64,000 nt of DNA. It comes from Pseudomonas fluorescens. GTDB lineage: Bacteria > Pseudomonadota > Gammaproteobacteria > Pseudomonadales > Pseudomonadaceae. Made by a program: the position numbers and the translations under genes. Location of the stretch: contig NZ_CP012831.1 of the NCBI RefSeq assembly GCF_001307275.1, positions 5,014,501-5,078,500 of the forward strand, in the 5' to 3' direction. The notes below the pieces were generated by a model, which worked only from the letters and a program-made list of their open reading frames with translations, had not been told where the DNA came from and did no database searches. Shown here in pieces: positions 14,816-23,618 of this stretch (position 1 is its first letter; each line of letters opens with the position of its first letter).

Positions 14816-17215
14816 ATGCGGTCGACCCCCTTCCTCGCGGCGCTAGCCGTTCTTCCCCTGGCCATTGCCGCCGCACAGGCGCAAGCCGTCCAGCTCGACG
14901 TGCCTGCCCAGCGGCTCGACGCGGCGCTCACCGATTTCGCCGAGCAGGCCGACGTGCGGTTGCTCTATGACGCTGGCCTGACCCGTGGCAGCGCCATGGT
15001 GCCGGCACTCAAGGGCGACTATTCGGTGGTCGACGGCCTGCAGCGGTTGCTGGAGGGCAGCGGCCTGACCTTCCAGGCCGGCAACGACGGCACCATCACC
15101 CTGGTGCCGCTGCCCGAGCAGGGCGTGCTGGAGCTGGGCCCGACCACCATCAGCGGGCTCGCCGAAGGTCGTGTCGACCTGCCGGCCGAGTACGCCGGCG
15201 GGGAGGCGGCGCGGGGTGCCCGCATCGGCGTGCTGGGTAACCAGGACATGCAAGATGTGCCCTTCGCCTTCTCCAGCTACACCTCCGAGCTGATCGAGAA
15301 GCGCCAGGCGCAGACTCTGGCCGATGTGCTGGCCAGCGATCCGGGCGTGCGTCAGTCGTTCGGCTTCGGCAACTTCTCCCAGGTGTTCGTCGTGCGCGGG
15401 TTCCAGCTGTTCAGCGACGACATTGCCTTCAACGGGCTGTACGGCATTCTGCCGCGCCAGATCATCTCCACCGAGTCGGTCGAGCGGGTCGAGGTGTTCA
15501 AGGGGGCCAACGCCTTTGTCAATGGCGTGTCGCCGTCGGGCAGCGGTGTCGGCGGGGCGATCAACGTGGTCTCCAAGCGTGCCGAAGACACCCCCACGCG
15601 CAGCGCCACCCTGGACTATGCCAGCGACAGCCGAGTGGGCGGGCACCTCGACCTGGGCCAGCGCTTTGGCGAGGACAACCGCTTCGGCGTGCGGGTGAAC
15701 CTGGCCCAGCGCGAGGGCGAGACCGCGGTGGACGATGAGCACTCGCGCTTCAGCCTGGCCACCCTCGGCCTGGACTACCGGGGTGACCGTCTGCGCCTGT
15801 CCGCGGATCTCGGTTACCAGAAACAACGGGTCAATGAGGGGCGCTCGGTGGTCTACCTCACCACGACGGGACCTACCAGCACACTCAACGGCAAGACGCC
15901 GTCGGCACCGGACTCCGACCACAACTACGCGCAACCCTGGAGCTGGTCGCAGCTCGAAGACACCTATGGCATGTTCAGCGCCGAGTACGACCTGTCGCCC
16001 ACGTGGACCGCCTACCTGAGCGCAGGCGGCAAATACACGCGGGAGAACGGTGTCTACGCCTCCAACTACGTCTACGGCGCGAATGGCGACGCGCGTATCG
16101 GCCGCCTCTATTCGCCGCTGGACCAGGAAACCCTGAGCGCCGTCACCGGGCTGCGCGGCGAACTCGCCACCGGGCCGGTCAGCCACAGCATCAACCTGGC
16201 CGCCAACGGCATCTGGCAGGAAAAGCGCAACGCGTTCGAGTCCACCGCGGCGGGCAGTCGTGGCTTTGGCAATCTGTATGAGGGCCAGCCCGTCGCCGAG
16301 CCACCGGCCACCAGCGTCTCCGGCGATATCCACGACCCGGACACCACCGCCAAGGTGCAGAACCGTAGCCTGGCGGTCTCCGACACCCTGGGCTTGCTCG
16401 ACGACCGCGTGCTGCTGACCCTGGGCGTGCGCCGCCAGTCCATCGGCGCCGACGCCTGGAGCGCGGCCAGCGGTGCCCGCACCTCCAGCTATCAGGAAAG
16501 CATCACCACGCCGGCCTATGGCCTGGTGATCAAGCCCACCGAATACCTGTCGCTCTATGCCAACCGCGTCGAGTCTCTGCAACAGGGCCCGACCGCGCCG
16601 GCCGCCGCACTCAACAACGGCGAGATGTTCGCACCCTATCGCTCCAAGCAGACCGAGGTGGGCGCCAAGCTCGATTGGGGTACCTTCGGCGGCAGCCTCA
16701 GCCTGTTCCGCATCGAGCAGCCCCAGGGCGTGCTCGGCGGCGACGGCTACTACCGGGTGGATGCCGAGCAGCGCAATCGCGGCGTGGAACTGAGCCTGTT
16801 CGGCGAGCCACTGGATGGCCTGCGCCTGCTGAGCGGTGCCACCTGGACCAAAGCCGAACTGCGCGGCACCGCCGGCGGTCGCGACGATGGCAACCAGGCG
16901 GTGGGCGTGCCGAAATTCCAGTTCAATCTGGGCGCCGATTGGGATGTGCCCGGCTTGCCCGGGGCGAGCCTGAACGGCCTGCTACTGCGCACCGGCGGCC
17001 AGTTCGTTGACAGCGCCAACGAATACAGCATCCCCGCCTGGACCCGCGTCGACCTGGGCGCGCGCTATCGGACGAAAATGGATGGCCGCGGGGTGACTTT
17101 CAACGCGATGCTGGAGAACGTTGCCGATGAGAATTACTGGGCCTCGGCCAACGGTGGTTACCTGACCCAAGGTGCACCGCGTACGCTGAAAGTGTCGGCT
17201 ACTGTTGATTTCTGA
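14816..17215 (+). CDS. TonB-dependent siderophore receptor with signalling (STN) domain
   Basis: A 799-residue outer-membrane receptor. It has a signal peptide (about 1-24), an STN signalling domain (about 27-100, LDVPAQRLDAALTDFAEQAD) and a TonB-box-like stretch LELGPTTISG. The plug (about 135-250, QDVPFAFSSYTSELI, ERVEVFKGANAFVNG) and a 22-strand barrel follow, ending in the terminal Phe needed for outer-membrane insertion (SATVDF). The ATG at 14816 has AAGGA upstream. The STN domain and the sigma/FecR pair in front make it a surface-signalling transducer of the FpvA/FecA kind. The ligand is probably a ferric siderophore made elsewhere. This block is more GC-rich than the genes behind it. 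Confidence 0.92.
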   Translation: MRSTPFLAALAVLPLAIAAAQAQAVQLDVPAQRLDAALTDFAEQADVRLLYDAGLTRGSAMVPALKGDYSVVDGLQRLLEGSGLTFQAGNDGTITLVPLPEQGVLELGPTTISGLAEGRVDLPAEYAGGEAARGARIGVLGNQDMQDVPFAFSSYTSELIEKRQAQTLADVLASDPGVRQSFGFGNFSQVFVVRGFQLFSDDIAFNGLYGILPRQIISTESVERVEVFKGANAFVNGVSPSGSGVGGAINVVSKRAEDTPTRSATLDYASDSRVGGHLDLGQRFGEDNRFGVRVNLAQREGETAVDDEHSRFSLATLGLDYRGDRLRLSADLGYQKQRVNEGRSVVYLTTTGPTSTLNGKTPSAPDSDHNYAQPWSWSQLEDTYGMFSAEYDLSPTWTAYLSAGGKYTRENGVYASNYVYGANGDARIGRLYSPLDQETLSAVTGLRGELATGPVSHSINLAANGIWQEKRNAFESTAAGSRGFGNLYEGQPVAEPPATSVSGDIHDPDTTAKVQNRSLAVSDTLGLLDDRVLLTLGVRRQSIGADAWSAASGARTSSYQESITTPAYGLVIKPTEYLSLYANRVESLQQGPTAPAAALNNGEMFAPYRSKQTEVGAKLDWGTFGGSLSLFRIEQPQGVLGGDGYYRVDAEQRNRGVELSLFGEPLDGLRLLSGATWTKAELRGTAGGRDDGNQAVGVPKFQFNLGADWDVPGLPGASLNGLLLRTGGQFVDSANEYSIPAWTRVDLGARYRTKMDGRGVTFNAMLENVADENYWASANGGYLTQGAPRTLKVSATVDF

Positions 17216-17508
17216 GGTTGTTGGCGATTAAAGAGGTGCCGTTGCAAGTTGTGTGATTACGCGAAAGGTGGTTTTGTCAGACGCTCTGAGAGGCTGTATT
17301 TGTGGCCTCTGTTGTTATTGCTGTGATTGGGGCGATTGGCGCTTTTCGCTAGGCAGGAGCCGGCCAGAAGCTGCCACTCAAAGCGACTCGATAGTTCCCA
17401 CCCGACCGTGCATCATCATGCTCCCCACGATCCCGTCTTGGCAGCGCGGCCGTAGGTGCAGTACCTGCCCGCCCGCAAAAACAAGCCTTTTGAAATGGAA
17501 GTCATCTC

Positions 17509-17940
17509 ATGTTCGTACGTAACAAACTGGTTCCGGAGTTAATGGTCACCAACCTGGATAGCAGCCTAGTTTTTTGGGTTTCTCATCTGGGGTTCAAGGT
17601 AGCTTATCAACGTCCGGATGATGGATTTGCGTACCTTGATTTGAATGGTGCTCAAGTAATGCTTGAGCAGGTTGATCCAGACGCGGGTCAATGGCTGACT
17701 GCGTCGTTGACCAAGCCGTTTGGAAGAGGCATCAACCTACAGATTGATGTAGAGGCTGTCGCACCCATCATCCAAAAACTTGTTCAGGCTGGATGTCCAC
17801 TCTATCGAGAATGCAAAGACACCTGGTATCGGGCTGACGACATAGAAGTAGGCCAACGCGAATTCATCGTTCAGGATCCCGACGGTTATCTCGTAAGGTT
17901 GGTAGAGCGGTTGGGTGAGCGACCGGCTTGTTCAATGTGA
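17509..17940 (+). CDS. VOC family protein (bleomycin resistance type)
   Basis: A 143-residue protein of the vicinal oxygen chelate fold, formed by two beta-alpha-beta-beta-beta units (LVPELMVTNLDSSLVFW at residues 6-22 and INLQIDVEAVAPIIQKL later). The ending FIVQDPDGYLVRLVERLG is typical. This is the BRP/BLMA subgroup, which binds bleomycin-type drugs, while other members are small lyases or dioxygenases. It stands alone between repeats, and drug resistance is only a family-based guess. Confidence 0.85.
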   Translation: MFVRNKLVPELMVTNLDSSLVFWVSHLGFKVAYQRPDDGFAYLDLNGAQVMLEQVDPDAGQWLTASLTKPFGRGINLQIDVEAVAPIIQKLVQAGCPLYRECKDTWYRADDIEVGQREFIVQDPDGYLVRLVERLGERPACSM

Positions 17941-17965
17941 ATCTGAGCCAAGCCGACCGTCAGCA

Positions 17966-18009
17966 ATGGGTCGATAGCAGCCGTTCGCGAGTGACCGCTA
18001 TCGACCCAT
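17966..18009. repeat. dispersed inverted repeat, copy after the VOC gene
   Basis: Perfect 13-bp arms (ATGGGTCGATAGC and complement) enclose an 18-nt loop containing the family core AGCCGTTCGCGAGTGACC. Similar cores recur in many gaps from 17 to 30 kb (see findings). This copy sits 25 nt behind a stop codon and may also act as a terminator. Confidence 0.6.
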
Positions 18010-18150
18010 AGCAGTCCTTCAGTGAGGGCTGCGAACAATTTGTGAGAAGCGGAAGCTGTGACGGATGCTCTCAATTGACGTATGTTCTAGGAATACGCCG
18101 TCATCACGGCATCAGCAAATACATAATCAACACGGAAGTACATATACACC

Positions 18151-19293
18151 ATGAAGAAATGCTTCAATGCAGAACAATATGGGCTATTAATTAAATGTTC
18201 CCAGAGAGAAGATTTCTCAGAGTGGAATGATTACGTCTCGCAAACCCAAGACATTATAGACTTTCGAGATGCAAATCTGGAAGGTATAAAGATTGTTGGC
18301 GCAAAATTTATAAACTCCAATGGCAAGGGAGCGAATTTTTGTGATGCCAATCTAAAAAGTGCAAAATTAGAAGGCGTAGATATGTCCGACTGCCTATTCT
18401 TAAATGCCGACATGACCGGTATTGAGGCGGCCGGATCTATATTTCAAGGCTCTAAATTTGACAGGGCACAAATTTCTAACGCCTTTTTTGCACTGTGCCA
18501 TTTCAATGAGGCAAGCTTTCAACAAAGCAATTTGATTTCGGTGAGATTTTTTAGCTCAAATTTTTACGAGTGTAGCTTCTACAAAGCAGACCTCTCGGAC
18601 GCACAGTTTCAAGGCGGCGGTAGAAATCCATTCCTAAACGGAGAGTCGAGATTCAATTTGTGTGGGGCAATTTTTGCAGATGCGAAGTTTACAGCTAGGA
18701 CTTACTTCCATCTTGCGAATGTTTCGAGGGAAACAGATTTTAGAACAGTAACGTTTGAGAACGCCTGTTACTCTGCTGGGCTTCGCCAAACTCTTCAGTA
18801 CTGTAATCGCAGGCATAACTGGATTGCATGGTATGAGAAAGCTGGAAAAACAAAAAGCTTCCTAGCTAAATTATTCTGGATGGCGTCGGATTATGGGAGA
18901 TCTCCTCGGCAAGTCGCAATATCATTTTTGATCGTATGCTTGTCCTACTCACTCCTTTACTGGTTAATACCCGGATCAACATCAGGAAATGAAGGAGGCG
19001 ATTTAAGTATAGTGCAGAGCTTGTATTTTTCCGTCGTCACCATGACAACTCTTGGTTATGGAGACATTGCTGCCAACAAGTCAAGCTGGCTATCCCAGGC
19101 GCTAGTCATAACGCATGTCCTATTTGGTTACGTGATACTAGGGGCTCTGCTTACCGTACTATCGAATCTGTTCACTTCTGATGGGCCACCGGAGGGGCTG
19201 ATAAAACATCCTATTACGGCAGGTACCCTTACCAGGCTCCATATACCTGATACTAACAGAACTTCAGCCGAGAATGAGCCCTCTCCGGTTTAG
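18151..19293 (+). CDS. pentapeptide-repeat potassium channel family protein
   Basis: A 380-residue protein. Residues about 37-215 form irregular pentapeptide repeats (FRDANLEGIKIVGAKF, GANFCDANLKSAKLEGVDM), which fold as a right-handed beta helix. A two-helix channel unit follows: helix 1 at about 249-271, the pore with selectivity filter TTLGYGD (299-305) and helix 2 at about 313-335, then a short cytosolic tail. The AT-rich composition contrasts strongly with the GC-rich neighbours, suggesting transfer. I infer a gated K+ channel in the inner membrane, with the beta helix as a cytosolic sensor or scaffold. No partner gene is adjacent. Confidence 0.88.
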   Translation: MKKCFNAEQYGLLIKCSQREDFSEWNDYVSQTQDIIDFRDANLEGIKIVGAKFINSNGKGANFCDANLKSAKLEGVDMSDCLFLNADMTGIEAAGSIFQGSKFDRAQISNAFFALCHFNEASFQQSNLISVRFFSSNFYECSFYKADLSDAQFQGGGRNPFLNGESRFNLCGAIFADAKFTARTYFHLANVSRETDFRTVTFENACYSAGLRQTLQYCNRRHNWIAWYEKAGKTKSFLAKLFWMASDYGRSPRQVAISFLIVCLSYSLLYWLIPGSTSGNEGGDLSIVQSLYFSVVTMTTLGYGDIAANKSSWLSQALVITHVLFGYVILGALLTVLSNLFTSDGPPEGLIKHPITAGTLTRLHIPDTNRTSAENEPSPV

Positions 19294-19312
19294 GTGTATT
19301 GTGTAGCAGCTA

Positions 19313-19354
19313 TTGGCGGATTGCAGCCTGTCGTGAATGGCTGCAATCGGCCAA
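19313..19354. repeat. dispersed inverted repeat copy
   Basis: Arms TTGGCGGATTGCAGCC and GGCTGCAATCGGCCAA pair at 15 of 16 positions around a 10-nt loop TGTCGTGAAT. It is the clearest full copy of the repeat family scattered through the accessory region, and lies 20 nt behind the channel gene stop. Confidence 0.65.
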
Positions 19355-19440
19355 GAGCTGTCATTCAGCTTCGACAAAAATAGGTGTGATTCAATGTTAC
19401 AGTCCACCGATCCTCCAAAATCATTCAGGAAGAGACAGCT

Positions 19441-19659
19441 ATGCGTATCATTGGATGGATACTGACAATACTTGGCTGCGTATGGGCCTTCTCGGGAATC
19501 ATGAGAGTTATCGCCGCAGCTATGGGAGCAATGCCCGGCCCCGGTAAGCATTTCGCAATGGGATTAGTCACCCTTTTGTTAGCTGCATTCGCTATCTGGG
19601 GAGGAAGTAAGTTGAGAGCCAAAGCTGCTCATGCAAAGTCGTTAAAACAGATTGATTGA
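19441..19659 (+). CDS. small two-helix membrane protein
   Basis: A 72-residue protein with two hydrophobic helices (about residues 3-28 and 38-56) and a basic tail (KLRAKAAHAKSLKQID). An AGGAAGAG ribosome site lies 7 nt before the ATG, which supports expression. I do not recognise a characterised family. It sits between dispersed repeats with no obvious partner. Confidence 0.65.
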   Translation: MRIIGWILTILGCVWAFSGIMRVIAAAMGAMPGPGKHFAMGLVTLLLAAFAIWGGSKLRAKAAHAKSLKQID

Positions 19660-19737
19660 CTTTCCGATGTCTAGCAGCGACGGGCAGCGGTGATCTCTCT
19701 CATCGCAATGGGTCGACTTCTACCCTTTCTAACATGC

Positions 19738-19790
19738 GGAAATCGGCCGATTGCAGCCCTTCACGAGAGGCAGCAACGGAAAAAGCGGAC
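19738..19790. repeat. partial dispersed repeat copy
   Basis: Contains CGGCCGATTGCAGCCCTTCA followed by AGGCAGCAA and AAAAGCGGAC, a degenerate copy of the same repeat family. The arms are only partly complementary. The rest of the gap up to 19903 shows nothing else beyond a weak hairpin near 19866-19888 that could end the minus-strand gene. Confidence 0.4.
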
Positions 19791-19903
19791 AGATATATTT
19801 TTTTGATAGTAAATCTGCCCCTTTTTGGGCTACTGCTGTGGGCCTAGCGTTTGTCGTGGCAGTCGGGCTGCTAATTAGCACCAGCCCGGCGCAAGCGGCG
19901 GGG

Positions 19904-20470
19904 TTAGCCACCAACGCTTTGCCGCAGCGACACCAGCTCAATCTGCGTACCCCACGGTGCTTGAAAATAGAACCAACGAACGCCGTCCGTGTTGGTGATG
20001 GGGTCGTTGAGAATGGTCACTTTCAGGCGCTTGAGGGTCGCTAGGCTGCCGTCAATATCGGCGGTGCGCAAGGCCACATGGCTGGCTCCGGCGTCGTCGC
20101 CATGGGGTTGGACCTGATTGACCTCAGAGCCTTGGTATTGGAACAACTCCAGCTTCGCGCCGCCGTCCATTTGCAGCATCACAAAGCGTTGCAGCTCGCT
20201 GGAGCCATGCCAGCGGAATTGGTTTTTCCACTGATCTGGGATCTTGCCAGGGCTGATATCCGAGACCACCCGTGCGCCCATCAGCGCGGAGAAAAACCGG
20301 GTAGCGGTGTCGATGTCCGGTACATTGATGCCGACATGGTCGATGGCTGAAACCTGAAGCGGTGCGGCTGAGTTCATACCGGGGTGGCTTTGAGGGGGCG
20401 TGGTCGCCGCCTGAGTAGCGGCAGTCAGGGTCACGCTGGCGGCCAGCAATATCGATTGCAATGGGTTCAC
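19904..20470 (-). CDS. secreted VOC/glyoxalase family protein
   Basis: A 188-residue protein with a signal peptide (MNPLQSILLAASVTLTAATQAA) and a single glyoxalase-like unit (IDHVGINVPDIDTATRFFSALMGA, then ASHVALRTADID and WGTQIELVSL). The metal-binding pattern His...Glu is present (DHVG, KLELF, SHVAL, IELV). A periplasmic location is unusual for glyoxalases. It lies downstream of the SDR gene at 21280 on the same strand with 57 nt between them, so an operon is likely. Confidence 0.85.
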   Translation of the reverse strand: MNPLQSILLAASVTLTAATQAATTPPQSHPGMNSAAPLQVSAIDHVGINVPDIDTATRFFSALMGARVVSDISPGKIPDQWKNQFRWHGSSELQRFVMLQMDGGAKLELFQYQGSEVNQVQPHGDDAGASHVALRTADIDGSLATLKRLKVTILNDPITNTDGVRWFYFQAPWGTQIELVSLRQSVGG

Positions 20471-20527
20471 TGCCTGTTCCTTTTGAGATGGGTTGGCGGG
20501 CGACCGTGGCAGTCGCCCGCTGGGTGG

Positions 20528-21280
20528 TCAGATTTGCGCCTGGCCGCCGTCAACAAACAACTCGATACCGTTGACGAAGCTGGCGTCATCCGAGGCCAGG
20601 AACAACGCGGCGCTGGCAATTTCGTCAGCTTCACCGACACGCCCCATGGGGATCAGCGACGCCATGTAGTCGAGCAAGCCCTGCTGCTGAGCGGCATCGG
20701 GGCCGGCCAATTCAACCAGGCCAGGAGTGCGGGTGGCGCCAGGGCTAATGGTGTTGATGCGCACCTGGCGGTCTTTCAAATCCAGAATCCAGTTGCGTGC
20801 AAATGAGCGCACGGCGGCCTTGGACGCGGCGTACACACTAAAGGCGGCGGTGCCCGAGCTGCCCGCCGTGGAGCCGGTGAGAATCACCGAGGCTTTTTGG
20901 GCCAGCAGTGGCAGCGCCTTTTGCACAGTGAACAGCACGCCTTTTACGTTGCGATTGAAGGTGTCGTCGTACTGCTGTTCTGTGATGTCACCAAGTGGCA
21001 GCATGGAGCCGCCACCCGCATTGGCGAACAGCACATCGATTCGGCCGTGGGTCGCGCCAATCTGGCGATACAACGCGTCCAACTGATCGAGGTCGGCTGA
21101 GTCCACCCGCACGCCGGTGGCGTTGCCAACAGCGGCGACAGCGGCGTCCAGTTCGGCTTGGCGACGGCCCGTGATATAGACGTGGGCGCCTTCCTGAGCG
21201 AAGCGTTTGGCTGTGGCCAGACCGATGCCTGTACTGCCGCCGGTCACCAATGCAATTTTGCCTTCGAGTTTGTTAGTCAT
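20528..21280 (-). CDS. SDR family oxidoreductase
   Basis: A 250-residue classical short-chain dehydrogenase: TGGSTGIG (residues 14-21), an Arg pair after beta-2 (TGRRQAEL) suggesting NADP, NAGGG, catalytic Ser (LTGSTAG), then YAASKAA with Tyr and Lys, and SPGATRTPG. The C-terminus GIELFVDGGQAQI is typical of the common YkvO/FabG-like stress-linked group. It is divergent from the LysR gene at 21390, the likely regulator, and probably cotranscribed with the VOC gene downstream. Confidence 0.9.
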   Translation of the reverse strand: MTNKLEGKIALVTGGSTGIGLATAKRFAQEGAHVYITGRRQAELDAAVAAVGNATGVRVDSADLDQLDALYRQIGATHGRIDVLFANAGGGSMLPLGDITEQQYDDTFNRNVKGVLFTVQKALPLLAQKASVILTGSTAGSSGTAAFSVYAASKAAVRSFARNWILDLKDRQVRINTISPGATRTPGLVELAGPDAAQQQGLLDYMASLIPMGRVGEADEIASAALFLASDDASFVNGIELFVDGGQAQI

Positions 21281-21389
21281 GGTGTTTCTCCCGTATTTCG
21301 ATTGAGTGAGTTGCGGTGTGGGAGAAGCTTATCGACGGGGCAAAACTTTCAAAATAGAATTGTCTGAAACCTATCGTTGCAGAAATGAA

Positions 21390-22307
21390 ATGAGCAATCT
21401 TCCAGATTTCGAAGGGTTGGCGATGTTTGCCAAGGTGGCCGAAGAAGGATCGTTCGCCGGCGCGGCGCGCGTCATGAGCGTGTCGGTGCCAACGGTATCG
21501 CGGGCGGTCGCGCGCCTGGAGGAGCGCCTGGGCGGGCGCTTGTTCAACCGCACTTCGCGGCAACTGGCACTCACCGAATTCGGCGCGAGCATGGCGGCCA
21601 AGGCGGGGGAGATTTATCGGCAGGCTGAAGAGGTGGAAAGCGAGGCTCAGGAATTATCGGTCCAGCCCCGCGGCCAAGTACGCCTCGCGATCCCCATGTC
21701 GTTTGGCCTGCGTTGGGTGGCACCGCTGATGCCGCAGTTGATCCGGCAGTATCCCGAGCTGTCGATTGACCTGCACCTTTCAGACGCCTCGGTAGACCTG
21801 ATCGCCGAGGGCTTTGATGCGGCGTTACGCATTGCCGTATTGCCGGATTCCTCGCTGGTTGCGCGGCGTCTCTGCGCTGTCACCCAATACCTGGTCGCCT
21901 CACCGGCTTATCTGGATGCCCATGGCCACCCTGGCCATCCCCGCGAACTGGCGGCCCGCACATGCCTGAGTTATGCCTACCGAGCCCGCAGCCAAGTATG
22001 GCGGTTCACCCATAAGGACGGCACCGAAGAAGACGTGGTGCCCAGCGGCCCGTTAAGAGTGACCAACTCGGATGCGTTATTGCCGGTGTTGCTTGAAGGC
22101 CTGGCCATCGCCGAACTGCCGGAGTTTATTGCCAGCGAATACTTGGCAGATGGGCGCTTGGTCGTGGTGCTACCGGAATGGAGCATGACCCGTGGTGGCC
22201 TGTATTTCGTCACCCCCTCGGCCCGTACACGGCCGGTAAAAATCAAAGCGCTGTCGGACTTCTTCGCCGAGCATTTAAGCGAGCCCGTATGGCGATGGCC
22301 GTTATGA
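21390..22307 (+). CDS. LysR-type regulator
   Basis: A 305-residue LysR protein with the HTH at residues about 7-62 (EGLAMFAKVAEEGSFAGAA, VPTVSRAVARLEERLGGRLF) and an effector domain of the common CrgA/DmlR-like type (RLAIPMSFG, FDAALRIAVLPDSSLVARRL). The start at 21390 fits the family; the frame is open from 21306. It faces the SDR gene across about 110 bp and probably regulates it and the SnoaL-like gene downstream. Confidence 0.88.
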   Translation: MSNLPDFEGLAMFAKVAEEGSFAGAARVMSVSVPTVSRAVARLEERLGGRLFNRTSRQLALTEFGASMAAKAGEIYRQAEEVESEAQELSVQPRGQVRLAIPMSFGLRWVAPLMPQLIRQYPELSIDLHLSDASVDLIAEGFDAALRIAVLPDSSLVARRLCAVTQYLVASPAYLDAHGHPGHPRELAARTCLSYAYRARSQVWRFTHKDGTEEDVVPSGPLRVTNSDALLPVLLEGLAIAELPEFIASEYLADGRLVVVLPEWSMTRGGLYFVTPSARTRPVKIKALSDFFAEHLSEPVWRWPL

Positions 22308-22447
22308 GACGATGGGGGCAGCTCTTTCAATTATGAAATGATGACTTTCATTAACTGCTATTTTTGAAACCTGGTGGATACCTTAACGTGGTTTGGTCGG
22401 CACAACACAGCGTGCCATCCAATTATTCGTTTCGGGAGAAAGTCGTC

Positions 22448-22852
22448 ATGAAGAATGCCGTGGAATTACTTCAACAGTACTTGGATGCCATCCAGACGCC
22501 TTACTTGGCAGCGGCTCTGTTCGCCGAGGACGGCGTGCTGGAGCTGCCCTACCTGGAGTCGCTCGGCATTCCACACAGCGTGAAGGGGCCTGCAGCGATC
22601 GAGGGTTTTATCGGCTCATTGCTCGGTAAAGTGCCGGATTTCAAATTCCACAATGTGCGCTTTTTGATCGACACCCCCGATCAAGTGTTTGCCGAATACA
22701 GCGTAGAGGCGCTGGTGCCTGCCACAGGCCGCATCTACCGGCAGATGTACGCAGGCCGCCTAGTGGCCAAAGACGGCAAAATTCAGCTGCTGCGCGAATT
22801 CATGGATACCGTGGCCGCTGCCAAAGCGTTCGCGCCGGTTGAGCCGGCGTAA
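22448..22852 (+). CDS. SnoaL-like/NTF2-fold protein
   Basis: A 134-residue protein of the NTF2-like fold (LLQQYLDAIQTPYLAAALFAEDG at residues 5-27, then FAEYSVEALVPATGR and YAGRLVAKDGKIQLLREFMD). Members are small isomerases, dehydratases or binding proteins acting on hydrophobic ligands, and the role here is unknown. It is 140 nt behind the LysR gene and divides the LysR/SDR locus from the next repeats. Confidence 0.8.
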   Translation: MKNAVELLQQYLDAIQTPYLAAALFAEDGVLELPYLESLGIPHSVKGPAAIEGFIGSLLGKVPDFKFHNVRFLIDTPDQVFAEYSVEALVPATGRIYRQMYAGRLVAKDGKIQLLREFMDTVAAAKAFAPVEPA

Positions 22853-22949
22853 GGCTATTGAATCGCGACACTAAAACTCGTGGCTGGAATCGCGTCTACT
22901 GAAAACCAAATGTCTTGTGGGAAAGGCTTTAGCCTCGATCCTTTCGTTC

Positions 22950-23022
22950 TTGGCTGAGTGGCAGCCAAAAGTCGCCATTCATGAGCGGGGCCTATCGACC
23001 CAAAGCTGCCATCGACGACTCA
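22950..23022. repeat. dispersed repeat copy
   Basis: Contains GGCAGCCAAAAGTCGCCATT, CATGAGCGGGGCCTATCGAC and a closing AAAGCTGCCAT, matching the cores seen at 17966 and 26655. The arms are imperfect. It fills much of the gap before the NIPSNAP gene. Confidence 0.5.
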
Positions 23023-23075
23023 GCTTATGGCATGTGTAGAATAGCGGTTTCCCTCATATTCAAAGGAATGATCCA

Positions 23076-23381
23076 GTGATCACTTGCCACGTCAGGTATG
23101 TAATCGATCCCTACCAGATCCCGGCTTTCGAAAACTATTCTCGCCATTGGATTCGTGTGGTGAACCGTATGGGAGGGAGCCACCACGGCTACTTTCTGCC
23201 AGCTGAAGGCGCCAACAACATCGCGTACTGTCTATTCAGCTTCTCCAGCCTGGCAGATTATGAGCAGTACCGTAGGGAGGCCGGAGTAGATCCTGAGTGC
23301 GTTCAATTAGTGGCGCAGGCTACCGAGCAAAAATTCATCTTGAGCTACGAGCGCAGTTTCCTTCGTCCAATTCTTGAGTGA
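23076..23381 (+). CDS. NIPSNAP family protein
   Basis: A 101-residue dimeric ferredoxin-like barrel protein (ITCHVRYVIDPYQIPAFENY at residues 2-21, then HHGYFLPAEG). NIPSNAP domain proteins are widespread in Pseudomonas and poorly characterised; several accompany monooxygenases. The start is GTG 23076, supported by AAAGGA 7 nt upstream. It appears monocistronic. Confidence 0.82.
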   Translation: MITCHVRYVIDPYQIPAFENYSRHWIRVVNRMGGSHHGYFLPAEGANNIAYCLFSFSSLADYEQYRREAGVDPECVQLVAQATEQKFILSYERSFLRPILE

Positions 23382-23422
23382 AATGACTGTTTTCAGCCGC
23401 GCTCGGGCGCGCCAAAGGGGCT

Positions 23423-23475
23423 GCTTTTGGCAGATTGCTGCTTGTCACGAACGGTAGAAACCGGCCAAAAGCGGA
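23423..23475. repeat. dispersed repeat copy
   Basis: Carries GGGCTGCTTTTGGCAGATTG, CTGCTTGTCACGAACGGTAG and AAACCGGCCAAAAGCGGACA, which is the fullest form of the family core with flanking CTGCTTTTGGC and GCCAAAAGCGGAC arms. It lies between the NIPSNAP and LysR genes. Confidence 0.55.
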
Positions 23476-23618
23476 CACTATTGAACGACCGAAAACAGGT
23501 GGTCATTGCCAGGTTATTTCGAAGCGTGCTGGTCGCGCGCTACGGCTTGCGAACGATCCAAACGAATCCGGCACCCATTACTTTGTTCCCCGTTAGCCTT
23601 TTCGTATGATGAGCGTAC

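Noticed and set aside
14843..16582. 579-codon open frame antisense to the TonB receptor
   Set aside because: It mirrors the codon bias of a GC-rich gene with clear domains on the plus strand and has no recognisable motif.
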